DNA from: Pedobacter caeni
GTDB taxonomy: Bacteria; Bacteroidota; Bacteroidia; Sphingobacteriales; Sphingobacteriaceae
DNA length: 64,000 nucleotides
NCBI RefSeq assembly: GCF_900129215.1
Contig: NZ_FQUQ01000006.1
Location: forward strand, 313,032-377,031
Direction of reading: 5' to 3'
A program made the translations under genes and the position numbers. The notes under the pieces are model-generated. The model had not been told where the DNA came from, ran no database searches, and saw nothing but the letters and a program-made list of their open reading frames with translations. Numbering within the stretch: position 1 is the stretch's first letter; every line of letters starts with the position of its first letter. Positions 44,221 through 53,457 of the stretch are shown here, one piece after another.

Positions 44221-44589
44221 CTAGTGTTTTTTCTGACCTTTAACCGGAAGTTTTTCTTCTCCTTCGCGCTCGTACTGGCAACAGCTGTGAAGCTTGTTGT
44301 AGGCTTCGTCTGTGGCTTTAAACTTCTGGGTATCATAACCTGCAGCCGCTACTTTTTGCTGTATCTGATCATTGCTGATGACGGTAGAATCATAGCTTAC
44401 CTTTAATACTTTTGTTTCCGGGCTCCAGCTTGCGGCACTTACACCAGGCACTTTCAGTGCGGTTTCTATCTTTTTTTTACACATGGTACAGTTACCACGC
44501 ACTTTAATACTGTCAATTTTAGATTGTGCAAATACAGTAATGCTCAGGAAGGTCAATACGACCACCGAAAAGAATCTCAATGATTTCAT
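44221..44589 (-). CDS. Periplasmic heavy-metal-associated (HMA) domain protein
   Basis: 122 residues with signal peptide (MKSLRFFSVVVLTFLSITVFAQ). The mature part is a single ferredoxin-like HMA domain with metal site GNCTMC (Cys34, Cys37) and the usual KVPGVSAASWSPETKVLKVSYD strand pattern. A C-terminal tail adds HSCCQYE, a second possible Cys ligand pair, and ends Lys/His-rich. HMA domains bind Cu(I) and similar ions and pass them between proteins. An exported HMA domain next to an RND pump suggests periplasmic metal capture for efflux. It is 34 bases upstream of the pump N-half gene in the same operon. Confidence 0.9.
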   Translation of the reverse strand: MKSLRFFSVVVLTFLSITVFAQSKIDSIKVRGNCTMCKKKIETALKVPGVSAASWSPETKVLKVSYDSTVISNDQIQQKVAAAGYDTQKFKATDEAYNKLHSCCQYEREGEEKLPVKGQKKH

Positions 44590-44685
44590 AATAATGGTTA
44601 TTTAAGAAAATGGGTTTAATAAACATGGATTACGACAAAGTCATAACCAGGACGCGATCGCGTCAGGAAACAAAAGAAAAGGGTA

Positions 44686-45090
44686 TTATATTCTGTAGGT
44701 ACAGTTTTTCAGGAAGACGGGAATTTTATTGCCGTCCGGAGGTGCATTACTCAATGCTTCCCTGGTAATTTTAACAGGGATCTCCAGCTTATAATTTACA
44801 AATAGAGAAGGGAGAATGACCGCAGACGAAGCCGCGTTAAACTCATACACCGGCACATTTGCCTTTTGAGATTTGTCCACCTTTGGCTGTTGTTTTTCAT
44901 CCTCACAGCAGGATTTCGCCTTGGCTTTTGGCGTTCCTTTAGGCATTCCGCAAAAACCACAGATCTCTTTATCCTGCTGATCCAAACCCCAGCTCACCAA
45001 CTCCCCCATGCAATAATGGAAGTGCAGCGTCGCCCCACTGGAAACACCCAGGTAGAAGACAGCAAGTATGGTTAGCAGAGTTCTTTTCAT
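44686..45090 (-). CDS. HYC_CC_PP family exported protein
   Basis: 134 residues with an N-terminal signal segment (LLTILAVFYLGVSSGATLHFHYC). The family's name-giving motifs are present in order: HYC (residues 25-27), CC in KSCCED, and PP in SNAPPDG near the C-terminus; CGFCGMPKG adds two more Cys. These small Bacteroidota proteins are found almost only next to copper genes and probably bind Cu in the envelope; no function is proven. It is the first gene of the efflux operon. A second member lies at 52946-53404. Confidence 0.85.
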   Translation of the reverse strand: MKRTLLTILAVFYLGVSSGATLHFHYCMGELVSWGLDQQDKEICGFCGMPKGTPKAKAKSCCEDEKQQPKVDKSQKANVPVYEFNAASSAVILPSLFVNYKLEIPVKITREALSNAPPDGNKIPVFLKNCTYRI

Positions 45091-45446
45091 TTAAGCTTCA
45101 AAGTTTCGAAATTATCCGTTGATATTATTATATAATTATGGGATTATTTTATAAAATTCGGAGAAGTCAGACACTTGCAAGAAGTTTAACAAAGTTGTTT
45201 CCCTAAAAATATTCCGGAAGGAAGAGCCATTTTTTAAGTCTGATTTTGAAAAACAACATTCAGGAGAAAAACATGATCGCATTGTAAAAAAAATAGCGCG
45301 GGCTCAAATGTAACATTATCGCTACTGTAAAAATAATTTATATACAAATACTAAACAAAAAGCCTCATTTGTTTACAATTACTTCTCAGCTTATTAACAA
45401 GCACTTGGTAGTATTGCAACGTAATCGTTCAAAAAACCAGACCTAC
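45091..45446. other. Divergent intergenic region between the Cus operon and a susC gene
   Basis: 356 very A+T-rich bases. One leftward TACATTTG (45305-45312) matches the -7 consensus, but it is about 215 bases from the HYC_CC_PP start, so its use is doubtful. No inverted repeat stands out. It must contain promoters for the metal efflux operon and for the rightward susC-susD pair; if the efflux operon is copper-inducible, the operator should be within this stretch. Confidence 0.4.
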
Positions 45447-48400
45447 ATGAAACATTTTTACATTGCAACAAGATCTATCATCACCATCTTGTTTTTATGC
45501 CTGACGCCATACCTGAGTATGGCACAAACAAAGATCAGTGGAACAGTCAGAGATGACAGTCAACAGCCCCTGCCTGGGGTAAGTGTCCGTATCAAGGGTA
45601 CAAGCCAGGCGGCATCCACCAATAGTTCAGGATATTTTAGCCTCAATGCACGCGCTAAAGACATCCTGGTGATCAGTTCTGTTGGATTCATCACCCAGGA
45701 AATAAACCTGACCGACACTCAAGACCTCAACATCACCCTGAAAGCCGATTCCAAAAACTTATCTGAAGTTGTCGTAACCGCTCTGGGAATCCGTAAAGAC
45801 AAAAGGAATCTTGGCTATGCGATACAGGAAGTTAAGGGCGCAGACCTGGTTAAGGCCAGGGAAGGCAATCCCGTGAATGGTCTTGTCGGTAAAGTTGCCG
45901 GTCTTACCATTGGCGTATCCTCAGAACTCATGGGCCGCTCCTCTGTTTACCTGAGAGGTAACGAAGTAAACCTTGTTGTGGTAGATGGAATTCCGATCAA
46001 TTCAGACACCTGGAACATTAATCCTGATGATATTGAAACCTATACTGTGCTAAAAGGCCCTGCCGCTGCTGCATTATACGGTTACCAGGCTTACAACGGA
46101 GCTTTATTGATTACCACAAAAAAAGGAACCAGCAAAGATGGCGCGGTTTCGGTAGAAGTTAATTCCAGCACACAATTCAATAAGGGTTTTATTGCCTTGC
46201 CAAAAAGCCAGGACGAATACGGACCGGGTGAACACAGTGCCTATGCTTTTGTGGACGGTAATGGCGGTGGATTAAATGATGCAGATTACGACATCTGGGG
46301 GCCAAAGTTTGAGGGACAGCTCATCCCCCAATACGATAGCCCGGTGAATGCTGCCGGTGTCCGTCAGGGTACCCCATGGGTGGCCAGAGGTAAAGACAAC
46401 CTTTCACGTTTCATCCAGACTGGTTTGCTTTCGGCAAATAACATCGCATTATCCTCGGCTTCAGATAAACATAACCTCAGGATATCAGTATCCAACAACT
46501 ATCAAAAAGGACTTGTTCCAAATACACAGCTGAACATCAATAACTTCAATATCAGTGGAGGATATAACCTCAGTCCAAAGTTAAAGGCAGAAGCCAGCAT
46601 TAACTACAGCAGACAGTTTTCTGATAACCTGCCCGATGTAACCTATGGTCCGGGAAGTATCATTTACAACATGACACTTTGGGGAGGTGCAGATTGGAAT
46701 ATCGACGACATGAGAAACTACTGGCAACCGGGAAAAGAAGGTATCCAGTCTATTTATGCGGAATACAAAAGATACCATAACCCCTATTTTATGGCTTATG
46801 AATGGCTGAGAGGGCACAAGAAAAATGACATCAATGGTTATGCTGCCTTAAACTACAGCTTCACGAAAGAGCTTGAGCTTGCCTTGAAAACACAAATCAG
46901 CACCTACGACCAGCTTCGCACTGAAAAAATGCCGTTTTCTGCCCATCCTTATGGCCGCGAAGAAGGATTAGGTGATTACCGCGAAGACCGCAGAAGCATG
47001 TTCGAGAACAATACCCAGTTGATTCTGAAATTCAACAAAAACATAGACAAACTATTTAACATCAGTGCCTTTGGTGGTGGAAACATCAGAAACTTTGGAT
47101 ATAATTCAGGATTCACCACTACCGATTATTTAATTGTTCCCAACGTATATAACTTCTCCAATTCTAAAAACCCTGTAAAAGCACTCAACTTCAACTCAAA
47201 AATGCTCGTGATGAGTGCCTTTTACTCTGTCGACCTGGGGATCAGCAAATACCTGAACATCAATACCACCGGAAGGTTTGACAAGAATTCAGCATTACCT
47301 GTGAACAACAATTCCGCATTTTATCCATCCGCCTCTTTAAGTACGGTACTCTCTGATTATGCTCAGTTTCCGGAGTTCTTATCCTTTGTGAAACTAAGGG
47401 CATCTTATGCAAACGTAAAAGACCCTGGACTGGGAACTCTGGAGTACATCAACGCCTCTCCTTTGCAGGACAATCCGGTGAGCTATGGTGCAGAGTATTA
47501 CTCATCATATGGCGGTCCCGGATACAATTTATCCTCCACTTACAAAACCCCGATCAGGTACAACAACCAGACTTCGGGTAGTTATACAGATGCATTAATA
47601 GATCTGAATGCGATCAGAGCGCAAAGCAGAACCAATTATGAAGCCGGGATAGACCTGAAATTCTTAAACAACAGAATGGGATTTGACGCCACCTATTTCA
47701 AATATATCGACGGTCCTAAAATCATCAAACAGGGGATTTCTTCTTCAACAGGATATACGACCAATATCATCAACGGACGGAAGACACAAAATACAGGTCT
47801 TGAACTCAGCTTCAGCGGAAGCCCGGTCACAAACCAAAAATTCGGCTGGGATGTATTGGTCAACTGGTCTACCTACAAACAGGTTTATAAAGAACTTGCA
47901 CCAGGAGAAGATGCAGTAGATAAATTCTACAAAAAAGGCGACCGGATAGACAATGTTTATGGTGCTGTTTTAGCAAGAACTCCTTCCGGACAGGTGATTC
48001 ACAATTCAGGAGGAGCACCACTGAAACTAAAGGAAGATCAATTACTGGGACATGCAAGCCCGGATTGGGTATGGAGCTTTGTGAATAAATTCAGGTATGA
48101 AAACTTTACATTGAGCATTCAGCTGGATGGAAAAGTGGGTGGCGTAATGCAGGATTATGTTCGTCTTAAATCTTTCCAGGGAGGCCGTCAGATAGAAACT
48201 ATCCAGGGCAAAATGGGAGAAGCAAGGTACCAGGATTACCTTCATGTTAATGATAAAGATTACAAGGGAACATGGGTTGGCGAAGGTGTAGTTGTGTCTA
48301 ACAATACAGCGATAAATTTTGATCCTGTTACCGGTGTCATCACCAATTATGATGCCCTTCAGTTCAGTCCAAATACCACTCCTCAGTTATTGCAGGATTA

Positions 48401-48680
48401 CCTCGGTGTATTCTATGGCATAAAAGAGAATACCATGATGAGTCGTACTTATGCAAAACTGCGTGAGGTTACCCTGGGCTATCAGCTGCCTAAAAAGGTA
48501 TTGGAAAAGACTTTCATCAAATCAGCACAGATCACCCTTGTTGGGCGTAACCTGTTGTATTTCATCAATTCGAAATACAATGACGTAGATGTAGATCAGT
48601 ATTCAGGAAGAGAAGCTACCTCTACCCTGCAGACACCAACAACCAGGAGTATCGGTTTCAATTTAAATGTTCGTTTCTAG
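45447..48680 (+). CDS. SusC/RagA family TonB-dependent outer membrane transporter (second)
   Basis: 1077 residues from ATG 45447; an earlier ATG at 45369 adds 26 residues before the real signal peptide (MKHFYIATRSIITILFLCLTP..SMAQ spans the cleavage near residue 26). Domain order: carboxypeptidase-regulatory-like domain (KISGTVRDDSQQPLPGVSVRI), TonB box LSEVVVTALGIRKDKR, plug with SSVYLRGNEVNLVVVDGIPI and INPDDIETYTVLKGPAAAALYG, then the barrel ending in GFNLNVRF. The substrate is unknown; no carbohydrate-active enzyme is adjacent, unlike the first SusC. It sits between copper genes on both sides and pairs with the SusD gene 13 bases downstream. Confidence 0.94.
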   Translation: MKHFYIATRSIITILFLCLTPYLSMAQTKISGTVRDDSQQPLPGVSVRIKGTSQAASTNSSGYFSLNARAKDILVISSVGFITQEINLTDTQDLNITLKADSKNLSEVVVTALGIRKDKRNLGYAIQEVKGADLVKAREGNPVNGLVGKVAGLTIGVSSELMGRSSVYLRGNEVNLVVVDGIPINSDTWNINPDDIETYTVLKGPAAAALYGYQAYNGALLITTKKGTSKDGAVSVEVNSSTQFNKGFIALPKSQDEYGPGEHSAYAFVDGNGGGLNDADYDIWGPKFEGQLIPQYDSPVNAAGVRQGTPWVARGKDNLSRFIQTGLLSANNIALSSASDKHNLRISVSNNYQKGLVPNTQLNINNFNISGGYNLSPKLKAEASINYSRQFSDNLPDVTYGPGSIIYNMTLWGGADWNIDDMRNYWQPGKEGIQSIYAEYKRYHNPYFMAYEWLRGHKKNDINGYAALNYSFTKELELALKTQISTYDQLRTEKMPFSAHPYGREEGLGDYREDRRSMFENNTQLILKFNKNIDKLFNISAFGGGNIRNFGYNSGFTTTDYLIVPNVYNFSNSKNPVKALNFNSKMLVMSAFYSVDLGISKYLNINTTGRFDKNSALPVNNNSAFYPSASLSTVLSDYAQFPEFLSFVKLRASYANVKDPGLGTLEYINASPLQDNPVSYGAEYYSSYGGPGYNLSSTYKTPIRYNNQTSGSYTDALIDLNAIRAQSRTNYEAGIDLKFLNNRMGFDATYFKYIDGPKIIKQGISSSTGYTTNIINGRKTQNTGLELSFSGSPVTNQKFGWDVLVNWSTYKQVYKELAPGEDAVDKFYKKGDRIDNVYGAVLARTPSGQVIHNSGGAPLKLKEDQLLGHASPDWVWSFVNKFRYENFTLSIQLDGKVGGVMQDYVRLKSFQGGRQIETIQGKMGEARYQDYLHVNDKDYKGTWVGEGVVVSNNTAINFDPVTGVITNYDALQFSPNTTPQLLQDYLGVFYGIKENTMMSRTYAKLREVTLGYQLPKKVLEKTFIKSAQITLVGRNLLYFINSKYNDVDVDQYSGREATSTLQTPTTRSIGFNLNVRF

Positions 48681-48693
48681 ATTCAATATCACC

Positions 48694-50262
48694 ATGAAAA
48701 AATTATATAGCTTAGCAATAATTGCGTTTAGCATCATCATAGCCACCGGCTGTAAAAAAGAATTTGCAGACAATTTTAAAAATCCAAATCAGGCGGAGCA
48801 TATTCCACCCGGTCTTTTGTTCAACGGGGTTCTGAACGATATGTTTGAAGCCCCATTCTCATCCGCAGAACGCTGGAATCAGTATACAGCGGCCAATTAC
48901 TCCTATTACAGCACCAACAACTATGACTGGAAAGGGGCGGATTTTAACTTTACTACCCTAAAGAATGTGGTAAAGATGGAAGAAGAGGCCAGCTTACAGG
49001 GTGGCCAGGGTGCTGCTCCATATCTGGCCATGGCGAAGTTTTTTAAAGCTTATTTCTTTATCCGGATGAGTTTGAAAGTCGGCGATCTTCCGATGACTGA
49101 AGCCCTGAAAGGCTCGGCTAACCTTAAACCTAAATACGATAGTCAGAAGACGATCTTCAGGCAATCTCTCAACTGGCTTGAAGAAGCCAACAAGGAGATC
49201 GCAGCACTTGTAAAAACAGGAAACACTGAACTGAAAGGAGACATCTACCTGAAAAATAACTTGCTGGCCTGGCAAAAAGTGATCAACACCTTCAGGTTGA
49301 GAACGCTGATCCAATTGAGTAAACAGGTGAACGATCCGGATTTACAGATCAAACAACAGTTTGCAATGATCTTAAGTACGCCGGATCAATATCCGATAAT
49401 GACCGGCATGTCTGATAACCTGCAATATGTTTATAATGAAAATATGAACAAGTACCCGAACAATAAGGATAACTTCGGAAATGATGCACTCCGTTACAAT
49501 ATGGCGGCAACCTATCTGAATACCCTTTCTGAATTACAGGATCCCCGGGCTTATGCCGCAGCTGAGCCGGCAAGGGGAATTGCAGAGTCCAAAGGATATG
49601 CGATTACAGATTACAGAAACTTTGTTGGTGCCAGTACCGGAGAAGATCAGGGGGTAATGTTAGACAAAGTACAAAAGGGACTATATTCGTTGATCAATCG
49701 TGCCAGATATTACAATGGATATACGGCAGAAAACACGTTTATCATCAGTTATCCTGAATTATGTTTTACCATCGCAGAAGCAGCAAACCGCGGCTGGATC
49801 AGTACAGAGAATGCAGAGTTATGGTATAAAAAAGGAATTCAGGCTTCAATTTCATTCTATGGCTTCCGTGATGGAGACAATACCGTAACTTTTCTAAAAA
49901 AAGGCGGAAAACTAGGTGATTACGAGACGCATACGATTAAATTCGATTTTGAAAACGTATACTATGTGCAGCCGGCAGTAAAATATGCAGGAAATACTCC
50001 TGAAGGCCTGAAACAAATCCTGACTCAAAAATACCTTGCTTTTTTCAGAAACTCAGGGTTTGAAGCTTACTATCAGTACCGCCGGACTCAGATCCCTATG
50101 TTTCTGACCGGACCGGGTGTGGGTAACAGCGAAAGGATCCCAATGCGTTTTCAGTATCCTGATCTGGAAAGAACCACTAATGCAGAAAATCTGAGTCAGG
50201 CACTCAATGCACAGTACGGAGGCAAAGACGACATCAATCTGTCTCCATGGATCACTAAATAA
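48694..50262 (+). CDS. SusD/RagB family outer membrane lipoprotein (SusD-like type 2)
   Basis: 522 residues from ATG 48694; an ATG at 48667 lies within the susC 3' end and would precede the lipoprotein signal. Lipobox IIATGC (Cys20). Helical scaffold with FNGVLNDMFEAPF, YLAMAKFFKAYFFIRMSLKVGDLP, and C-terminal ISYPELCFTIAEAANRGW and QKYLAFFRNSGFEAYYQYRR. The architecture is the shorter-insert SusD_2/SusD-like group often seen with peptide or unknown-substrate SusC proteins rather than starch-type PULs. It ends at a strong intrinsic terminator. Confidence 0.93.
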   Translation: MKKLYSLAIIAFSIIIATGCKKEFADNFKNPNQAEHIPPGLLFNGVLNDMFEAPFSSAERWNQYTAANYSYYSTNNYDWKGADFNFTTLKNVVKMEEEASLQGGQGAAPYLAMAKFFKAYFFIRMSLKVGDLPMTEALKGSANLKPKYDSQKTIFRQSLNWLEEANKEIAALVKTGNTELKGDIYLKNNLLAWQKVINTFRLRTLIQLSKQVNDPDLQIKQQFAMILSTPDQYPIMTGMSDNLQYVYNENMNKYPNNKDNFGNDALRYNMAATYLNTLSELQDPRAYAAAEPARGIAESKGYAITDYRNFVGASTGEDQGVMLDKVQKGLYSLINRARYYNGYTAENTFIISYPELCFTIAEAANRGWISTENAELWYKKGIQASISFYGFRDGDNTVTFLKKGGKLGDYETHTIKFDFENVYYVQPAVKYAGNTPEGLKQILTQKYLAFFRNSGFEAYYQYRRTQIPMFLTGPGVGNSERIPMRFQYPDLERTTNAENLSQALNAQYGGKDDINLSPWITK

Positions 50263-50289
50263 GGTTTCTTATTAAATAACAATTCCCCT

Positions 50290-50329
50290 GTAAACACTAA
50301 TCCTCTAAACGGATTAGTGTTTACTTTTT
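50290..50329 (+). terminator. Intrinsic terminator of the second susC-susD operon
   Basis: GTAAACACTAATCC (50290-50303) pairs perfectly over 14 bases with GGATTAGTGTTTAC (50311-50324) around a seven-base loop, then TTTTTA. It also lies just beyond the stop of the leftward gene ending at 50336, so it can serve both directions. Confidence 0.88.
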
Positions 50330-50335
50330 AAAAAT

Positions 50336-51250
50336 TCAGATCTTATCCTGAATAAATGAATTTATTCTGATCACTTTAAACGATGTTGAGTTTAAAGGTT
50401 TGCAAAGCATAACGTAATTAAAATATAGTTTTTTACCCTTTTTATCCGCTGCAACAAGTACCCCCTGACCTTTATATCTGGAAACACGTTCTAAGGCAAC
50501 CACTTTCCCTTCGCCCATCATCCTTATCCTGTAATGCTCAATAGGAAGCAACAAACCTTTAAGGCTATGATAGGTTTTCAACTGATGCTGAACAAATGCT
50601 TTCTTTTCTGCATCTGAAAATGAATTGGACATAAAAAAGTCGTCATTTGCCGTAGAAATCTCTTTTAAAAAACGAGCTCCTTCCCCTTTGTTTAACATCG
50701 CTCTTAAATCCTCATACTTATTCAGAACTTCCTTTTTTAAAAGGTTTTTATCCATTTTACTCAGGTCCGCAGCATTGCTCCATCCTGATGTTTTAAAGGC
50801 AGTATCGATATGGAAAGTCCATTCATATTCCAGATAAGGGACAGCTGCTTTGATATCAGGAAAATCAATCTTCTTCAGCTCTTCCATATGGAGGATATCT
50901 TCCCCCTGAATTTTATACTTATAAATGGCCAGCTCTTTATTTAGTTTCTGAATGATTTCAGGTTGAATAAGGCCTCCTTTAAGGTAATCCGGATGAAATA
51001 TCTTAATTTTTATTTTCTGCTCTTTCTGATCAAGAAGATAAGCATTTAAGTTACACGGGCTAAAAGGTGCATTTTCCAGATTGATTTCAGCGACCATATC
51101 GTTTACTAAAATTTCAGCGGGATAAGAAAACTCAAAATTTAACATATACCTGGTGCTGATATTTTTCTGAGCAGGTTTCTTATATTCCCGGGCTGATGTA
51201 TCGTTCAAAAAGAACATGGTAAACACTAAAATTATCAATCGAAATTTCAT
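50336..51250 (-). CDS. Exported protein of unknown function, paralogue of the upstream lipoprotein
   Basis: 304 residues, signal peptide MKFRLIILVFTMFFLN..SA, no lipobox. I do not recognise the family. It shares with the neighbouring 51292-52218 product a set of aligned segments: YEWTFHIDTAFKTSGWSN / YTWTFDADVAYELTGFTN, then DLSKMD / DLSKED, a helix ending NKGEG / NKGDA, and LLPIEHYRIRMMGEGK / MQPLEDYRLLIHPNGK. This indicates tandem duplication. The predicted form is an N-terminal beta-rich domain, a helical middle and a short C-terminal beta part. It is likely periplasmic or outer-membrane associated; it lies in the copper island but has no Cys/Met/His metal motif. Confidence 0.85.
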   Translation of the reverse strand: MKFRLIILVFTMFFLNDTSAREYKKPAQKNISTRYMLNFEFSYPAEILVNDMVAEINLENAPFSPCNLNAYLLDQKEQKIKIKIFHPDYLKGGLIQPEIIQKLNKELAIYKYKIQGEDILHMEELKKIDFPDIKAAVPYLEYEWTFHIDTAFKTSGWSNAADLSKMDKNLLKKEVLNKYEDLRAMLNKGEGARFLKEISTANDDFFMSNSFSDAEKKAFVQHQLKTYHSLKGLLLPIEHYRIRMMGEGKVVALERVSRYKGQGVLVAADKKGKKLYFNYVMLCKPLNSTSFKVIRINSFIQDKI

Positions 51251-51291
51251 TTGACTTCTTCTCTTTTTATAATTGCATTTATACGCTACAG

Positions 51292-52218
51292 TTAATATAC
51301 CTCAAATTTATGACTTCCTTTTACACGATGTAAATCCAGGCCATATCGTTTCCATTTCCCTTCTGAATCTTTGGAATACAAAGGGCTTGTTCCATCCGGT
51401 TTAATCAAACTGATCAATTTCCCGTTCGGATGAATAAGTAACCGATAATCTTCTAAAGGCTGCATAAACCCTTTAGAAGATAAGATCCTTTTTTCCAGTT
51501 TTTGCAGGTATTCCTTCTGTTTCTGCTCATCCATGTACATTGAAATCATTTCTCTTTCCCTGGATTTTTGATACAGCTGAAGATAATCTTTAGCATCTCC
51601 CTTATTGATGACCTCATGGACATGCTTATAGTACTCCAAAACTTCGGCCAACAGCTGCTTAGGATCCTCTTTACTAAGGTCTGAGGAATTTGTAAAACCT
51701 GTTAATTCATAGGCTACATCCGCATCAAATGTCCATGTATAAACCAATGAATCCACGGGTTTATACACCGCCGGAAAACTACATCTTTTTACCTTGTGTA
51801 CTGCTGATGGATCATTATCCTCAGTATAGACGATATCAATAAAATAATTTTTTACATCTTCAGGTGCTATTTTCGATTTAGCATCCAGAGGCCTCAGCAT
51901 CAGTGTTACTTTTTGAAGACCTTTCTTTGCTATATATGGATTTAGATCTTCAATGCCACTGGTTACCCCATCTTTTCTATTTCTGGTCATGATTACCCCA
52001 TTAAAAATCACATCGAAATGACCACTAAAATTATAGCTGGCAAAATAAGTTCTTTTTATTTTGCCTGTGTATTTGTAATGACTGGCCTCTTGTTTCTGCT
52101 TAGCCTGCTGTTTCTGCTGAAGCTGTTGATCCTGCTTAACCTGTTGTTCCTCTTTAGCCTGAGTACAGCTTCCGATGAAAAGCAACGCGATTAACGGGAG
52201 GTATAATTTATGTTTCAT
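51292..52218 (-). CDS. Lipoprotein of unknown function with Gln/Lys-rich spacer
   Basis: 308 residues from ATG 52218, the start that gives a proper lipoprotein signal (lipobox FIGSC, Cys18); an ATG at 52254 would add 12 residues. After Cys18 comes a Gln/Lys-rich linker of about 28 residues (VKQDQQLQQKQQAKQKQ), probably a stalk holding the folded domain off the membrane. The rest is homologous to the downstream 304-residue protein (shared YxWTF, DLSKxD, NKG and PxEDYR-like motifs). No known domain is recognised. The two genes are 41 bases apart on the same strand and downstream of the HMA-AraC regulator, so co-transcription is possible. Confidence 0.85.
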   Translation of the reverse strand: MKHKLYLPLIALLFIGSCTQAKEEQQVKQDQQLQQKQQAKQKQEASHYKYTGKIKRTYFASYNFSGHFDVIFNGVIMTRNRKDGVTSGIEDLNPYIAKKGLQKVTLMLRPLDAKSKIAPEDVKNYFIDIVYTEDNDPSAVHKVKRCSFPAVYKPVDSLVYTWTFDADVAYELTGFTNSSDLSKEDPKQLLAEVLEYYKHVHEVINKGDAKDYLQLYQKSREREMISMYMDEQKQKEYLQKLEKRILSSKGFMQPLEDYRLLIHPNGKLISLIKPDGTSPLYSKDSEGKWKRYGLDLHRVKGSHKFEVY

Positions 52219-52298
52219 TACAATAGGATTTATTTCTTTAACGCGATATGGCATCTAAAATTAAAACGATGGTATGAAAAATTCTTCAGACTATACTT

Positions 52299-52862
52299 TT
52301 ATATTTTATCTATAGCAATGCGGCCACAACTTCCTGCAGATTTGAATTTGCTTGGGGAAATGCCGGTAACGGCCTTAAACTGAGCAGAAAGGTGTGCACT
52401 GCTGCTATAAGCCATTTTCACGGAAATCTCATTGAGGTTCATTTCTCCATATTCGATCAGTTCCTTCACCTTTTCAATTTTCTGATGGATGATAAACTTT
52501 TCTATGGTTAAGGATTCTGAGTCGGAAAACAGCCTGCTCAGATAAGTATAATCCTTGTTTACACGGGAAGCAATCACACCAGCCATACTTTGATCCAGGT
52601 TGGCCAGATCAGAATAATGAACGAGTTCAATGATGACTGTCCTGACCCGTTCTACCAGCTGGTCTTTTTCTTTATCGATCAGCTCAAAGCCCATCATTTT
52701 CAGAGCATCAGCAATCTGTTGCAATTGCTGTCCTTCCGGATCGGGCTGGATCTTTACGGTCCCTAAAGTCAGATGAGAAATCTGAAAATTCAGTTTTTCC
52801 ATTTGTTGGCGGACCGCCATAATACAACGGTCGCACACCATATTTTTAATATGTAATAACAT
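52299..52862 (-). CDS. AraC-type regulator with N-terminal HMA-like Cys module
   Basis: 187 residues, cytoplasmic. Residues 1-70 look like an HMA domain with site NMVCDRC (Cys10, Cys13), followed by beta/alpha segments LTLGTVKIQ and GFELIDKEKDQL. Residues about 95-180 are the AraC/XylS double helix-turn-helix: DYTYLSRLFSDSESLTIEKFIIHQKIEKVKEL and LNEISVKMAYSSSAHLSAQFKAVTGISPSKF in two parts. The fusion suggests a transcription factor that binds Cu(I) or another soft metal directly. It lies between a HYC_CC_PP gene and the paralogous lipoproteins, facing the same way as copA-copZ. Similar proteins occur near copper ATPases in other Bacteroidota, to my knowledge uncharacterised. Confidence 0.85.
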   Translation of the reverse strand: MLLHIKNMVCDRCIMAVRQQMEKLNFQISHLTLGTVKIQPDPEGQQLQQIADALKMMGFELIDKEKDQLVERVRTVIIELVHYSDLANLDQSMAGVIASRVNKDYTYLSRLFSDSESLTIEKFIIHQKIEKVKELIEYGEMNLNEISVKMAYSSSAHLSAQFKAVTGISPSKFKSAGSCGRIAIDKI

Positions 52863-52945
52863 GAGTATTCTAGCTTGAGTTAAAATTCAATTCCAAATGA
52901 TGGTCGCATAACTTATGGTCAGCTCCCCGAATCATCAGGATTGAA

Positions 52946-53404
52946 TCAAATCAAGAGTACCCTGTTTGAAATGTAAAGTGGTGTTTTTACGTTTGGAGGA
53001 GGACTGAAATCCAGGCACCATTTTCCGGCACTGATCAGGTTTTCAGAAATCAGTAAATCAGGAAAGAAAGAGGGTTTAACAGCAAGCACAATGCTGGGTA
53101 CGGTCAATTCTTCTAATGTCCCTCTTTTGATGTTTTCTTTGATCACATATTCGCCATGTTCATCACAGCAATTGCAATCTTTATCCTTCGCACAGGATTT
53201 GGGATGTGTTGCAGTTTTCTGGTGGCTTGCTGTTTTTTGCTGTGCTGTTCTTTCGTGTGCTGCTGAAGTATCCTTAGCGGCAGCAGCATGAGCCTTTTCC
53301 GGAACGAACAAAGATTGACCGGAACAATGCAGCATACACACAAATAAACCTGTGGTTAACATCAGGTAAAATGTGGCAAAACTTAAGGCTCCAATTTTCT
53401 TCAT
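52946..53404 (-). CDS. HYC_CC_PP family exported protein (second copy)
   Basis: 152 residues with a signal segment (MKKIGALSFATFYLMLTTGLFVC). It has MLHCSG in place of HYC, a spacer with many Ala/Thr/His, CAKDKDCNCCDEHGEYVIKENI around the CC motif, and FSPPPNV near the C-terminus as the PP motif. It is thus a divergent partner of the 44686-45090 protein. Cys and His clusters suggest envelope copper binding; function is unproven. It is 83 bases upstream of the HMA-AraC regulator gene and just downstream of the copA-copZ terminator. Confidence 0.8.
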   Translation of the reverse strand: MKKIGALSFATFYLMLTTGLFVCMLHCSGQSLFVPEKAHAAAAKDTSAAHERTAQQKTASHQKTATHPKSCAKDKDCNCCDEHGEYVIKENIKRGTLEELTVPSIVLAVKPSFFPDLLISENLISAGKWCLDFSPPPNVKTPLYISNRVLLI

Positions 53405-53457
53405 TGCAGAAATAACAAACGGTTATTGTGTTCCCTGCAAATATGCTAAATAAATCA

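Noticed and set aside
52078..52150. Apparent short repeats in the Gln/Lys-rich linker coding region
   Set aside because: Explained by repeated Gln and Lys codons within the lipoprotein stalk, not by a separate DNA element.
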